NCBI GenBank assembly: GCA_034440575.1
Contig: JAOTOL010001559.1
Location: forward strand, 1,135,001 to 1,199,000
DNA: 64,000 nt
Direction of reading: 5' to 3'
From: Imbricaverruca yamaguchii
Lineage: Eukaryota > Arthropoda > Thecostraca > Neoverrucidae
A program made the position numbers and the translations under genes. Positions within the stretch are counted from its first letter, which is position 1; every line of letters begins with the position of its first letter. A model generated the notes under the pieces. That model had not been told where the DNA came from, ran no database searches, and saw only the letters and a list, made by a program, of their open reading frames with translations. Shown here piece by piece: positions 1 to 11,729 of this stretch.

Positions 1-60
1 GATGATGTCATACTTCTGATGACAAACCGCGCGTTCGAACCCACGGATCAAGACTGATTG
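1..60 (-). repeat. Remnant of a tRNA-derived SINE
   Basis: Read on the minus strand, this segment has a tRNA B-box-like string (gtgggttcgaac) preceded by cttgatcc, as in the SINE at 15988-16168. The A-box half is not visible and the element may run off the window edge. I see nothing else in 61-460. Confidence 0.35.
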
Positions 61-462
61 ATGTGTTATTAAAAAGCCAAAACAAACAAATAAATATGCA
101 GGGCATCGTTTATTTGCCTCGGTCTAACTTGGGTTTATTTATCTCTCAGATAAGAGAAGATCCGAGGCTCAGAGACCTCGGATGCACACTGCACAGGTGA
201 TGTTTCTGAACTACACGCGGCCCGGATGAAACTCCTTCAGGGCACCGGTCACATGAACACTGCAAAAGTACAAGGGGTTCGCTTTCGCATGACTGTTTAG
301 AAAATAGTCAAGTCATAACAAAATCGGCCTGTTCTCTGAAAAACAAGTTACAATTAAGCTCGGATTATCCTGTGGCGTTTTCGCTACAGATAGCCCAGAA
401 CGGATGCAGTTCACCGGGCATCGGTGACCCAAAGTCCGCACTGGCAGCCAGGCGCTGTTCGT

Positions 463-2403
463 TCAGTCGATCTCAACTGCGTCGTCCTCACCTTTCTCCA
501 ATGTGGTCCGCTCCTTCTCTGCGCGTACGTACAGTCGGTGAGGTCCCCCGGCGAGGGCGTCCTCGAGTAGGGTTTTCGATGGCTCAAACTTTGAGCAGCC
601 ACTTGGACCGCTCTGTTTGACGGCCTGGTTGGCCAGTATCAGGCCCTTGGTGGTTGCCATTGTCAGACGGTTGGTGGTGGCCGTTTTCGTCCGGTTCAGT
701 TTACTGAACGCACGCTCAACTGAGGCGATGGAGTGTGGTAGAGACATCAGGTCACTGGCGAACTGGGTTAGCAGCGGAAACCGCTGATGGTCGCTGGCAT
801 CGGTGAGCTGGCCCACCTCGGCCCAGAACACCGGTGGCGCCACCTCGTCTGGCTTTACTGTTGTCGAAGACAGCGCGGTTGGCAGGTCGTGCCACTCATC
901 GTTAATCTCGTCCCTGTCCTTTTCGGCCACGAGGTTCTTGAAGCGGACCAGGAGCGGCGCCAGCGATCGCGGGCGGCGCTCGTCATCGGTCGACATCATC
1001 GCCACTTGTGGGCTGAGGACGCCGAGCTTGGCCAGGATCCCGTTGTGGTCCAGCTCGAATCTGCTCTTCACCAGACAGCACATGTCTTTCAGAAAGGCGA
1101 GCGCGTCGAGCCGCAGCGTCTTCTCCCCGTCGGACAGCGGCTCCTCCAGCAGCAGACTCTCACACCGGCCGCCGATGTTGATCAGTTCGATCGGCTTGAA
1201 GCTGCTGGAGTCCTCGGGCTCAATCATGTGCAGCGGGACTGACGACAGGACCGATCCTTTGATGTAGAGGGTCAGGAGCTCGCGGAACCCATCGCTCATG
1301 ATGGTGTGCAGGCGGTGGAGCATGAAGACCTCCGACTGAAAGACCAGGTTGAGCTTGTCCACCTTTCGGACGACGAAGTGCACAAAGAGCAGCATGTGCT
1401 TGGTACTCGGCATCTTCATCTTCTTACTGATCTCAGCTGCTCTGTCTATCTTCCCTTCCGCAATCCGAGCATCAGCCTCGAACAGCAGCTGAAGCGGCTC
1501 CCACTGTTCCAGGATTCGGCTCAGGACAGCGCCGCGGGACAGCCAGCGGGTCATGGCGACCTTCGGAATTGTGTGGCATGGGACACTGACCGCTTCCTGG
1601 AGAAGATGCAGCATACCCTGTTTCTTGTGGCTGCGGGACAGGTAGCTGGCTATGTCTTTAACCAGAGTTTCCAGCCAGCTTGGCAGACACCGCGCAGCAT
1701 GACAGGCACACAGCGCCAGCGAATGGCAGGTGCATCCCATCACAAATACGTCAGGCACCACGTCTTGGAGGAGCTTGCGGAAGCCAGCCTTTCCGCCCAT
1801 CATCGTTGCGCAGTTGTCTGTTCCAAGACCGATGACACCATGTATGTCGATCTCGGCGGACTTCAGAGAGGCGACGACGGCGTGAAACAGGCCGCGGGCT
1901 GTCCCATCTTGCGGCTCGACCATGTCCAGCAGAAGGTCTTGCGTTTTCTTTTCTCTTGGATCGTGCATTCCCACCATCAGTGCCATGGCCTGCGAGACTG
2001 AAATATCTGTACTTTCATCCAGCATAATACTGAATCGTCGGCCCGTGCAGAGCTTTGCGACACGCTGGGTCTCTTCGTGTGCTAGACCATCCACCATCAT
2101 GTATTGCATCTTAGTGCGATTTCCTGACGCATCTTTCAGAATAGCGGAGTCTGGGGCTGCGTGCCGGACCATGTCCCAGAAGTGGTCGGCGAGGCGGAAT
2201 GTGAGGTCATGCTCGGCGAAGAATGCAGCGACCACCAGCTCGCATCGAGTCACTTTGCCGCTGTGTGTGCTACTCGGCATCGCCCTCGGCGCGAAGAACT
2301 GTGTCACTTTGGTCCCCTTCGCCGCCGCCATGCTTTTCTTGTGTCCAGATGTCTGAGAGTGGCGCAACAGTGCTCTTGTTTGCCTCCTTGAAAGAGGTGC
2401 CAC
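463..2403 (-). CDS. hAT-family transposase, main open frame (646 codons)
   Basis: This long open frame encodes a hAT superfamily DNA transposase, which cuts and pastes its own element in the nucleus. The RNase H-like catalytic core shows the first acidic motif LDESTD (about residues 128-133) and the second in GTDNCATM (Asp about 196). The C-terminal hATC dimerisation region is clear near residues 570-625, including SVERAFSKLNR and NRLTMATTKGLILANQ. There are no internal stops in 646 codons, so decay is recent or slight. The first Met of this frame is probably not the native start: the last His pair of a BED finger (HSQTSGH) lies at residues 15-21, while its Cys pair is in another frame upstream. 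I did not find terminal inverted repeats. A domesticated gene is possible but nothing here supports it. Confidence 0.85.
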   Translation of the reverse strand: MAPLSRRQTRALLRHSQTSGHKKSMAAAKGTKVTQFFAPRAMPSSTHSGKVTRCELVVAAFFAEHDLTFRLADHFWDMVRHAAPDSAILKDASGNRTKMQYMMVDGLAHEETQRVAKLCTGRRFSIMLDESTDISVSQAMALMVGMHDPREKKTQDLLLDMVEPQDGTARGLFHAVVASLKSAEIDIHGVIGLGTDNCATMMGGKAGFRKLLQDVVPDVFVMGCTCHSLALCACHAARCLPSWLETLVKDIASYLSRSHKKQGMLHLLQEAVSVPCHTIPKVAMTRWLSRGAVLSRILEQWEPLQLLFEADARIAEGKIDRAAEISKKMKMPSTKHMLLFVHFVVRKVDKLNLVFQSEVFMLHRLHTIMSDGFRELLTLYIKGSVLSSVPLHMIEPEDSSSFKPIELINIGGRCESLLLEEPLSDGEKTLRLDALAFLKDMCCLVKSRFELDHNGILAKLGVLSPQVAMMSTDDERRPRSLAPLLVRFKNLVAEKDRDEINDEWHDLPTALSSTTVKPDEVAPPVFWAEVGQLTDASDHQRFPLLTQFASDLMSLPHSIASVERAFSKLNRTKTATTNRLTMATTKGLILANQAVKQSGPSGCSKFEPSKTLLEDALAGGPHRLYVRAEKERTTLEKGEDDAVEID

Positions 2404-2566
2404 AGAATTGGCAGCTACATCTTAACTTGTCATTTCGGTCCTGGACCAACCACCTCGTAAGCTCCGGGTCTGAAAGCCAGTCCTTGTTGAAAGACATGGA
2501 GTACCATTTCTGTTTCTTGTTTGGCGGGGTATCGCTCCCAGAACCGGAAGCAGAAGCGCTTGACAT
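2380..2566 (-). pseudogene. Frameshifted N-terminal BED-finger segment of the hAT transposase
   Basis: A second minus-strand frame begins at Met 2566 with a Ser-rich leader and reads through CSCQFCGTSFKEANKST, the Cys half of a BED-type zinc finger. Its continuation with the His half is in the frame of the 646-codon ORF. The join lies near 2360-2380, where one extra base or two missing bases separate the frames. A small intron is an alternative, but I see no convincing splice pair. Confidence 0.6.
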
Positions 2567-2639
2567 AGTCACAAAAATCAACAATCCAGATAGGTACTGC
2601 CGGGAGAAAGGAGAGGAATGTCAGGGAAAAAGTTGATTT

Positions 2640-4640
2640 TTAGAGAAGTCAAACCTCGGGATATTTAGTCATGTTGTCGTAGGCGCCAATTGGCACTTAC
2701 GTTGATTGTTGTGGAGCCAGACAGGCGCGCAACCAAAGGGCATGGCCCACTGGGCCTATCCCTTGGTTATTATTGCCACACCATCAGAGCCTGCGAACAC
2801 GGTAAGGAGTCCTTACCATGCGGACAGGCCCTGTAAGTTGTAAGTACTAGATATACTCTTTCATTTCATTGTATAAGTATATGCATGGCATGCGTGCGAG
2901 CACAGCATACATGCATATCAGGCGTGATTTCAGGGTGGCGGGGATTTTTTTTTTCATTTGACAAGTACGTATTTTTGGAGAAATGACATTAAATATAAAT
3001 ATTGGTACGATTCCAGCCATAACCCAAGATCAGTGCCCCAAAACCCAAGACTCCCAAGATGGAGCTTCATTACCCAAGATCTTGGGTCAAAACCCAAGGA
3101 GTGGTCACGCTGATTCACAAGACTGCGGGATAAAGAAAACAGGACAGCGAGTGCCCGCGGCCCACAGCCTTTAATGACGCATGAAAAGCCACTGGTATCA
3201 CAATACTAAAAGAAAAAAGTAATGTCTTTCACATTCTCATTTTGGGTCCAGGATGTCGTCGTACGTTTTTCCCATAAAATGTCATAAGTATTGTATGTAT
3301 CTACATATGCTCCATATAACAATGCTTCAGTAACAATGCCTACAAAATTCGAGAAGTTTAGTAATAAATATACTAAACTTATATCTTTTCTTAGTAAATA
3401 TTCCTATGAAACGGCCTCGGGATATTTCGAACTTGTCTAGTCTTCTTCTATTCTTATTGGTTTTTGTAAAATTCATTAGCGAACAAAAAACTGCATCGAA
3501 CGGTACGTCTCGTCGCAGATACCCCTTTTTTGCGAATGTATTACTCACTTTAGGGCCGCGTACTAGGGTTACAAACTAGAACAGTTGTCGATGACAAGGC
3601 TGTACAAGTCATTGGTCCCGTGCTGATGGCAGGGTGGGACGCGAGGTGAGCGGTCATTGCGCACAGACTACAAGAAAGTGGGCGGTTCGGATTCGACATC
3701 AAGAATACGTGGAACAAGTAAGTTCATTTTGCTTGCTTGTCAGTGCTTGTCCCGAAAATGCGGTATTCTGAAGTCTTGGATTGGACGATGGTGCTCAATA
3801 GTGCTGTCCATAACGGCAAGTAGGTAGGTTGGAAGGTACTAGATGCCTGTTAGGTAGGTAGGTAGGTAGGTACCTACCTACTTAGCATCTAACACGAATG
3901 GTCAGTGGCCAACTATGATTATTGTGCATGTCTATGGACAGATGGTCCATGCTAGTTGGAAACAAATTTGCACTAAAAAGCAGTGTACCTGGAAGTGAAT
4001 TCCAGCAGAATATATTTTGGTATTGGAGATCAAGGACACATTTTATTCTGTAGAACTTCGTTTTCATAATGCTGTATTTTAATATAAAGAAGACAATGCA
4101 ACCACTCATTTTCTCTCCAAATGATTACTTTTTTGTTGGAAAATAATTTTCCATGCTCATTCCACTACAAATCAATAAGGGCATAACCCCCAATATTTCA
4201 CATTTTCATGAAAATATTCATGTGGGGTTATCTGATGCACCAAATCCAGCTGTCATTTTTAGAAGCATTAGGTCAGCAGTCAAGATGTTATAGCCTTGGG
4301 AATTTCTGAGATGTCACAAAACAAGGATGTCCTTTAAGGTATTTAACTCGATCCAGAACAATCTAAATTGTGCAAAAGTATACATCAATGAACTCACAAT
4401 GACTCACTGCATCTTTTGGTTATTTCGAAATTTTTGTTTACAGATTAATTTATCTTGTGACATCATGACCCACTCTAACTATCAGAACAGTCACAATGCA
4501 ATTTGGAAAACTGCAGAAACAAAGTTTGATATCTTTTGAAGCAGAAGTATAAAAAAAATTGTGTTTTACCCTCAGCATGTACATATTTGTTAAAAATTAG
4601 GCATGCCTTTGCACTAATTGTTTGTTTCTGTTGTTGTTTT
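2640..4640. other. No gene recognised; simple and palindromic repeats
   Basis: This 2-kb stretch is AT-rich. It contains a cluster of 'aacccaaga' words at about 3010-3105 and a hairpin at 3827-3890 built from (GTAG)n and its complement, flanked by agatgc/gcatct. The open frames are short and unlike any protein I know. Confidence 0.5.
3827..3890. repeat. Imperfect palindrome built on taggtagg/cctaccta
   Basis: Five taggtagg-type units run directly into the complementary cctacctac. Outer arms agatgc and gcatct extend the inverted repeat to about 50 bp. It could form a cruciform. No gene is associated with it. Confidence 0.6.
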
Positions 4641-4659
4641 TGCACTAATTTTTTCTGGT

Positions 4660-7600
4660 CTGTTGATATTTGTTTAGAATAAAGACAGACACAACAAGAT
4701 CAGTGCAAGTATGAGCCATAAGGGCCCTTCTTGGTTGCACTTTGGACACTGAACCAGTTGCCCACCAGATCTGTTGATCAGCCCTCACTGGAATGCCAAA
4801 AGGCAAGCCCTCTGTTATTTTAATGATTGTCTGCTGTTCTTCACAATGTTTAGTGTGCGTAATTTGTATCAAACCACTGACAGTGGTTTGATGCAAATTT
4901 AAAGACCTCAATGAGACCTCTTCTCAGCCTCCTATATCTAAGTGAAAGCATTCAATTTCATCAGTCTTCTCATATGCCAGGTCACATACCATTTACCATT
5001 TTTGTAGCTCTCCTTTGCACTCCCTCTAAAACAGTGTTAGAAAAACTGGCATTTGTTGTTGTCATTCATACCAATAAATTTTTTACTCCAGGATTGTGAC
5101 TAGACTAAATGAAATATTTTGTACTCTAGAAGCACTTTTTTTGTTTTGTCAGTTTTTAGCACCATTTGTGCTCTAAAAATGTCTCCGTACAAATGGTGGC
5201 AGGCGACGTCATGTGAGAAGACTTATATTGATTGATAATGTTCATTCAATATTGATTCAGTATTGATCAATATTCATTCTTGTATATTATATATTTATAT
5301 TAATAAGTTTGTATTCTTATTTATTGCATATTTATATTAATCAACATTTATTAAATATTTATAATTGGATAGTTTTGTTGCAGTGCTCACCAAGAAGTAC
5401 CAGAAATCCCTAGTTGGCAAATTTGGGGATACTTGGTATCACCAGAGTAAATATTTCAAACCTCGTTTGGTCATTAAGGTGCTTTCAATGTGTAATTGAA
5501 GGTCACTTTGTTATATAGACAACCTTTTGAGACACAATGAGACCATGTGTTGCAAAAAAATCACTTTAAATTTCCTCTAAGTGGCTCAGGAGCAAGCAAG
5601 TTCTCTGAGGCGATGACACCAAAGAACCAATGCCATTTGTAAACCTATGAATGACTGTCAAATATTTTTGTGGGGAAGTGTGTGATTTGATTGTGTGTGT
5701 GATTCAATTTTGATTTGATTCTCCATGGTGCCTGCCATCTCTGCCAGGGTAAGAAATGGGTTAGAGCATTGGTTTTCAGCCTCACTAAAACAAGGTTATT
5801 GTCAGCAAGTGCAGTTTTGTACTCCAGCTAAAAATTTTGTACTCAAGTACCAAGAAAAAAAGGAAATCCTACACTGCTCTAAAATCCAATAATCTTTTTC
5901 ATAATTGGGGGACCAAGCTTGGACACAGTGTCCAAATGTGGCCTGACATATGCACAGTAAAGCTTCCTGAAACCTTCACTTTTGTATGATACATTCCTAT
6001 GTATTGCCCCAAGCATTCTTAGTGCCTTCTTCCTGCCTTGTCTGGTCTGTTCTGATACCCACAAATTTTGTGTTCAGAATAACACCTAAGTTCTTTTCCT
6101 GAGTCACAGATATTACTTGGTCACCCAGCAAGTATGGAGCCTTCATACCCTGTAATGTTTGTAAAGTCTTTCTGCAGCAAGATATGCTCATTGTGTCCTG
6201 TAATTGCCCTAAAGACCTGCAACTCATCTGCAGATTTCAAAACCTTACTGCTTTCTCACCTGGTTGACTTCCCAAATTCTCTAGCACCACTCACCCAGAG
6301 ATGAGTTCTGTGACTAATTAAGGGGAGCCCATATCTGCAGGTATGCCAGTCCCCTAGACTAAATAAAGGTATGGTTATCAGATAGACAGGGCAAGTCACA
6401 GGAACTGGAATTTGTACCTTGAGCAGACATTGTATGCTTAGAGTAGCCACTACATATGCTAATATGTCATAGTCAGAAAATATTTCTGATGGAAGTCAAG
6501 AAAAATGAAGTATATAGAAGTAAAGCTACTCTACAAGTTTGATTAGTATATTTTCATGGTTAATGCTATTCAATATATTCATACAACAATGTGCAGAGAT
6601 TTGCAATGTTCCCAGGTCTGTTAAGATTACCACATCATCAGGCAGTGAATTCCAGGTGGCACAGCATCTGAGGCTAAAAAGGCATTGAAAGTTGCTTAGG
6701 CCACTTTCAATGCTATTTCCAAGTATAATGAACAATGGTGTCCCCAGTACTGACCCCTGAGGGACTCAACTAAGAACATTTTGCCATGATGACTTTGCAC
6801 CATTTAGCATCACTCCTTGCTGTTTATCTGAAAGCCACAACTCTCCATTTTAAGATGCTGCCTGCAATACCATTGATCTGAAGCTGTATCATTAACCATT
6901 TATGGGGCACCTTGTCAAAAGCCTTACTAAAGTTGAGATATGCTACATCAAACTGATTTCCCTGATAAAATTGTTCTTTAGTGAAATGAAAAAGTCAAAG
7001 AGATATGTGAGACATGATAGCCCTTTTCTGAACCCATGTTGAGTGTCTTGAATCAATCTGTTTCCTTCCAGGTAAGTAGCTATTCTATCCTTGATAATTG
7101 ATTCAAGTACCCTGCAGACTAGGGATGTGAGGCTTACTGGCCTATGGTTTTCAACTTTGCCCCCTCCTTTCTTGAAAATAGAAACTAAATTTTCCCCTTT
7201 CCAATCTGTTGGGATTCCATTTTGTGAAACAGATATACAAAATATGATACTAAGTGGAATTGCCCGTTCCTTTTCAGCTTCCTGCAATGCCCTAGCATAT
7301 ATTTCATCAGGTCCTGCTGCCTTGTTTGGCATTATTTTTGTGATATAATTGAAAACATCACTATCAATGAAATCAAAGACACATCTTTTTTCTCATCATG
7401 TGTCACTAAGGTGTGGTGTACATTTGGAAGATTAGCCACATCCTCCAATGTAGACACTGATTTAAACTGCTTGCTCAGATCCTCAACCATCTCACCATCT
7501 TCACTTGATATAGTCTCATTTACTTCCAGTGGACCAATTGTGCTAGATGCTTTACTCAGCTTTAAAAACGAAAAACACTTTGCTGTCACCATCACAGTTC

Positions 7601-8335
7601 CCAGCCAAATTCAATGATTTTGCATGCTATGCTGGTCTGGTTTTATGTTTCATATTATTTGTGGCATTTTTATACAACCTTAGACTCACAATATTTGAAC
7701 TTCCTTAATCACTCTAAATGCATCTTTCTTAGCCTTAATTGCTTTTATCAAATCTGGCATAAGCCATGCTGGCTTTCCTACCCTTCTTTTGTTCTTTTGC
7801 TTTTGGGGAACATTTCTATTCTGCGTTTCCTTTAAGTAAGATTTGAACTTTCCCAACATTTCACAGGCATTTAAATGGTAGAATTCTTCTTCCCATTTTA
7901 TGGCACTTAAAGCTGCTTTCATGCAGTCAGAGTCTGCTCTGTTGAAATTAGGAACCTTTACAAAATTATCCTTGATGTGTCCACTACATGTGCCTTAAAG
8001 CTAACTATGTTGTGGTCACTTTTTTCCTGAGTTTCTCCTATAGTCAAGTCTTGAACTAGATCACTTAAATCTGAGAAGACAACGTCCAAGAATGAGCCCT
8101 GCCTAGTTGGTTCCGTTACTAACTGGTGAAAGAACAGGTGCTCTTGAAGGCATTTTTTAAACATTTTACATGATGGGGAGCCAACACCAACATTTTTATT
8201 TCCTCTAGGTTAAAGTCACCAAGAGTCCACCAAAAGTTTATACCGATTTCCTCGCAAATCACCTTATCAAGCTCCAGTTGCTGAGAAGGTGTCGGGATTC
8301 CTAATTGGTACAAAGCTCCTATCCACAGTTTATTG
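4660..8335 (-). mobile_element. Decayed CR1-like non-LTR retrotransposon (copy A)
   Basis: Minus-strand fragments in order are an APE endonuclease tail (GDFN near 8200; SDHNIVSF near 8020), a linker, RT segments ([12 protein letters not shown] near 7300; [18 protein letters not shown] near 7110) and a C-terminal region ending near 4660. The 3' untranslated text around 4690-4740 matches copies at 55.5 kb and 58.6 kb. Many stops and frameshifts make it non-functional. A block at 6254-6692 from another LINE interrupts it. The 5' end lies about 50 bp from a TA-rich tract at 8384. Confidence 0.85.
6254..6692 (-). mobile_element. LINE 3'-end fragment nested in CR1 copy A
   Basis: CR1 sequence is continuous on both sides when compared with copy C, but this 439-bp block is foreign. 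It carries a minus-strand tail resembling LINE RT C-termini (CATWNSLPDDVV). The pentamer tgctt occurs at 6249-6253 and 6693-6697, a possible 5-bp target duplication. Confidence 0.5.
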
Positions 8336-8383
8336 CTGTTGCCTTTTCACACAGCAACATCAAGCCAAATGAATGTCTATATA

Positions 8384-8450
8384 TGTATATATATATATAT
8401 ATCGCTCTCGCTTTCGCTCTCGATCTCTCTCTCTCGCTCTATGTCTCTAG
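8384..8450. repeat. (TA)n followed by CT-rich low-complexity tract
   Basis: About ten TA dinucleotides are followed by cgctctcgctttcgctct-type pyrimidine-rich sequence. It lies about 100 bp upstream of the first ARIH1 coding exon and next to the 5' end of CR1 copy A. A promoter role cannot be judged from sequence alone. Confidence 0.7.
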
Positions 8451-8546
8451 CACACATTGGCATATATAGCTGTACATGGGGTACATTTGTGCTACTGCGT
8501 CCTGATCGACGGTTGGTGGCACCTATGTTTCTTGCAGAAGGATGCC

Positions 8547-8786
8547 ATGGACTCGGATGGCGACATAGATTACGAGGCAGACGCCGATTCGGACGTCACG
8601 TATGAGGCAGACTCCGGCAACGAGTCGAGCGGCGACGAGGTGGACTTTGACGAACAGCGAGCCGGCCCGTCGACGGCGCGTGCCGAGGATGCCGCCGTCG
8701 ACGAATACCCATTCCAGGTGCTATCGGTACAGGAGATCGTCACCTTCATGGTAGAAGAAATCAACGAAGTCAAGGACGTCGCCCAG
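8547..8786 (+). CDS. ARIH1: ARIH1 coding exon 1 (start, acidic N-terminus, start of UBA-like domain)
   Basis: 80 codons, ending in phase 0 at CAG|gtacag. It begins [12 protein letters not shown], like other ariadne-1 proteins, and ends within the UBA-like domain ([13 protein letters not shown]). A 3' splice-like string ttcttgcag ends at 8537, so a 5'-UTR intron may precede it. Confidence 0.93.
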
Positions 8787-11643
8787 GTACAGAGTGTAAA
8801 AGTCACTTAGATCCTGCACTCATTGTGCGAGTCTAGTCTTTTCTCTTAGGAGGGAAAACATGCATGTTTTTTTTCAAGATATGTCACAATGGCATTTCAA
8901 AATACTATTAATATCAACATGTGTAATTATTCGTCATTGACTGATGAAAATCGTCTGTTGTATTTCTCTGCAATAGTCTGAGCACTTCCTTTGTGAGTTT
9001 GCTGGTCTCTTGATAGGGGGATCATTCAGTCTTATTAGCATGGGCGAAGGATGGTAATATATGTAAAGGAGGGAACATGTGTTGGTATTGGAGTAGTAGA
9101 GGGCACATTGGTTCACTCTTCTCTCATTTGGCAGCTCTTGATAAGCAAATGTGTAGTTTGAGCCCATGTTTGAAAAAATAACATGTCTGCATGTTCATGC
9201 GTGCTTGGCCTTATAAGCTTCAGGACACATGCTTGTGTCACAGATGCCCGGGACCACAATACGAATCTTGATGAATCATTTCAATTGGGATAAGGAGAAG
9301 CTGCTGGAGCGTCTGTACGACCCTGATCAGGAGCGGCTGTTCCTGGAAGCACACGTGGTCAGCCCGCTCATCAAGAAGTCGTCTCACGCGCCCCGCGTAC
9401 GTTCAGTATGGCACACATTTGTCTCGCCCCGGACCCCAGTTACCATGAAGTCGTGAAAAGAGATATCGATAGGAAGTGCAACTTGTGGCTGCAGCGCCCG
9501 GGGGCTGGTTGACACTGGCTCATCACGGTCATGTTGCTACTTTGTTTGATACCATATTGTTTCATGTATGTCAGGTTGAAGTGGATAGACTTGGGAGAGG
9601 GTTTGTTGCAGTTTAGTTATTGGCGCAAAATGACCCTAGATGTCGACGCGCCCCTAAACTCCAATCCAATCCAGGCTTTGTTGCAGATATTTCTTCAGTT
9701 GCTCTGGTAAGCCTTTGTATGGTGTTACTTCGAAATTAAACGCAAATTGATGTGCGGCATTTGTCTTTAACAGCCCATGACCAGCTGAGAAGCACTGCTG
9801 CAGGTAGCATCATATAGTTCAACTATGTCTGAAGACTGTTCACACCTGGATTGAAATGATTGGAATATGCTATTTCAGTGATTTAAAAAAATCAGTCAGA
9901 ATTTCGTGTTTGTCGTACATGAAGTACTTGTGTACTATTTATGTGATTGACCTGACCTGAGACCTATATGTCTACAGGTGAACAGTCGTCGCGGTGCCGT
10001 TCCAACCGAAGAGTGCGAGATCTGCCTAATGGTACATCCGTCCGCGGTACGTCCTACTTACCCCCCGGCATACCACGTGTGCAGTGCGCTGACACACTGG
10101 CCGAACTAGATGTTGTTCATGGGATTGGACTTGAGTGTAGGAATGTTGACAAACAATTGAACATAATGGTGCACAATATGATCATACCTGTCAGTTAGTT
10201 ATTAGGGCTTAAGGGCGCATCGACTACATTGGTCATGTAGCGCCCAATCATACCTGTCAAAGCATCCTAAGGTACCCTAAAGAACTAACTAACGGATTCA
10301 GATCCACTTGGGGTATATATTTATTGTAAAATCAATAAACATGAGTGCTATGAGTGTAAGCTATATTTAGCCGTACTATTGGCATGCAATGATGACAATC
10401 ATTGCTTAAAATATCAAATGTATTACATTGTGATAGGGGGTGTAGTTTTTTAGATTAAAATATGGCAACTTTGTTCTCACCGTGCACGAGAGATGGCTCC
10501 ACCATAGCGGGGAGCTGCACCCTGCATCTGACTCTGACTCCACAGCAAAGTCTTGTGGTTCTTGCTCTGATTGGAGCTTTGTCATGCATCGTGCCGTGCG
10601 TCTGCCACCACCAGGGCATGTCGGGCCTGCCATGCGGTCACCGGTTTTGCGGCTCCTGCTGGGCCGAGTACCTGACCACCAAGGTAATGGACGAGGGCAT
10701 GGGTCAGACCATCTCTTGCGCGGCACACGGCTGCGACATCCTGGTGGACGACGAGACTGTGATGCGGCTGGTTAGTGAGCCGCGCGTCCTGCAGCGCTAC
10801 CAGCACCTCATCACCAACAGCTTCGTGGAGGTGGGTCCGGTGCCAGCACCTCATCACTAACAGCTTTCGGGGGTGGGTAGGTGTGAGTGTCTTCATAAAG
10901 GCCAGCGGCTTCATAGAAGAATCAGCCAGTTATCAAAGTCGCACAGGGTTAAAATATTGGTTTTTCGTTAGGTGTGAGATGTCGAAACGGGCACAGAAGG
11001 ATGTCGAAATTTGTCATGGAATTAGTGTCAACTAGTGCTTTTGATGTGTTTTTTTTCAGGCTCAAATTTGAGCCAATGGTGTAGGTACTTATGACTGTAC
11101 ATTTGTCATTTGCTTTGATATTCATAATTTAGTAAGAGCTGTATTCAGGATAGGGAGAACATTACCTATGCTATAATTTGGTACCATACGCAATATCATA
11201 TAGTTATTCCCTTAACCCAAAGTTACGTTGCGAAATGTTCGTGTGTCACTATTCCTTATTAGGAGCATTGACATGATAATTATAAGCGAGATACTGCTAG
11301 AAAGGACACCAAGACCTTATAAGTACGCATCATGGAGCAAGATGTCGATACTTCTTGGAGAAGGATGTCGACTGAGTGTCCAGAAAGTGGTAGTTTCCAT
11401 CCTATTTGACGAATAATTTATCACTGAAGTCGCATCACTAACATTAGCGTAGATAAGCTACCAGCATCTTGTTACCAACTGCTTCGTGAAAGTGAGTCAG
11501 CTAGAGCTATAATGAGCTACCGTCACAATAGGAACATGCTAAGTTCAACTCGTATTTCATTTACCGCCTACCAATGTATGACTGTTTAAGTTATGTGAAT
11601 ATCCAATAAAGATCACAGCACAACTAATACTAAGCCAACATGT

Positions 11644-11729
<86 letters not shown>

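Noticed and set aside
787..2391. Several plus-strand ORFs of 76-231 codons
   Set aside because: They are antisense shadows of the hAT transposase frame.
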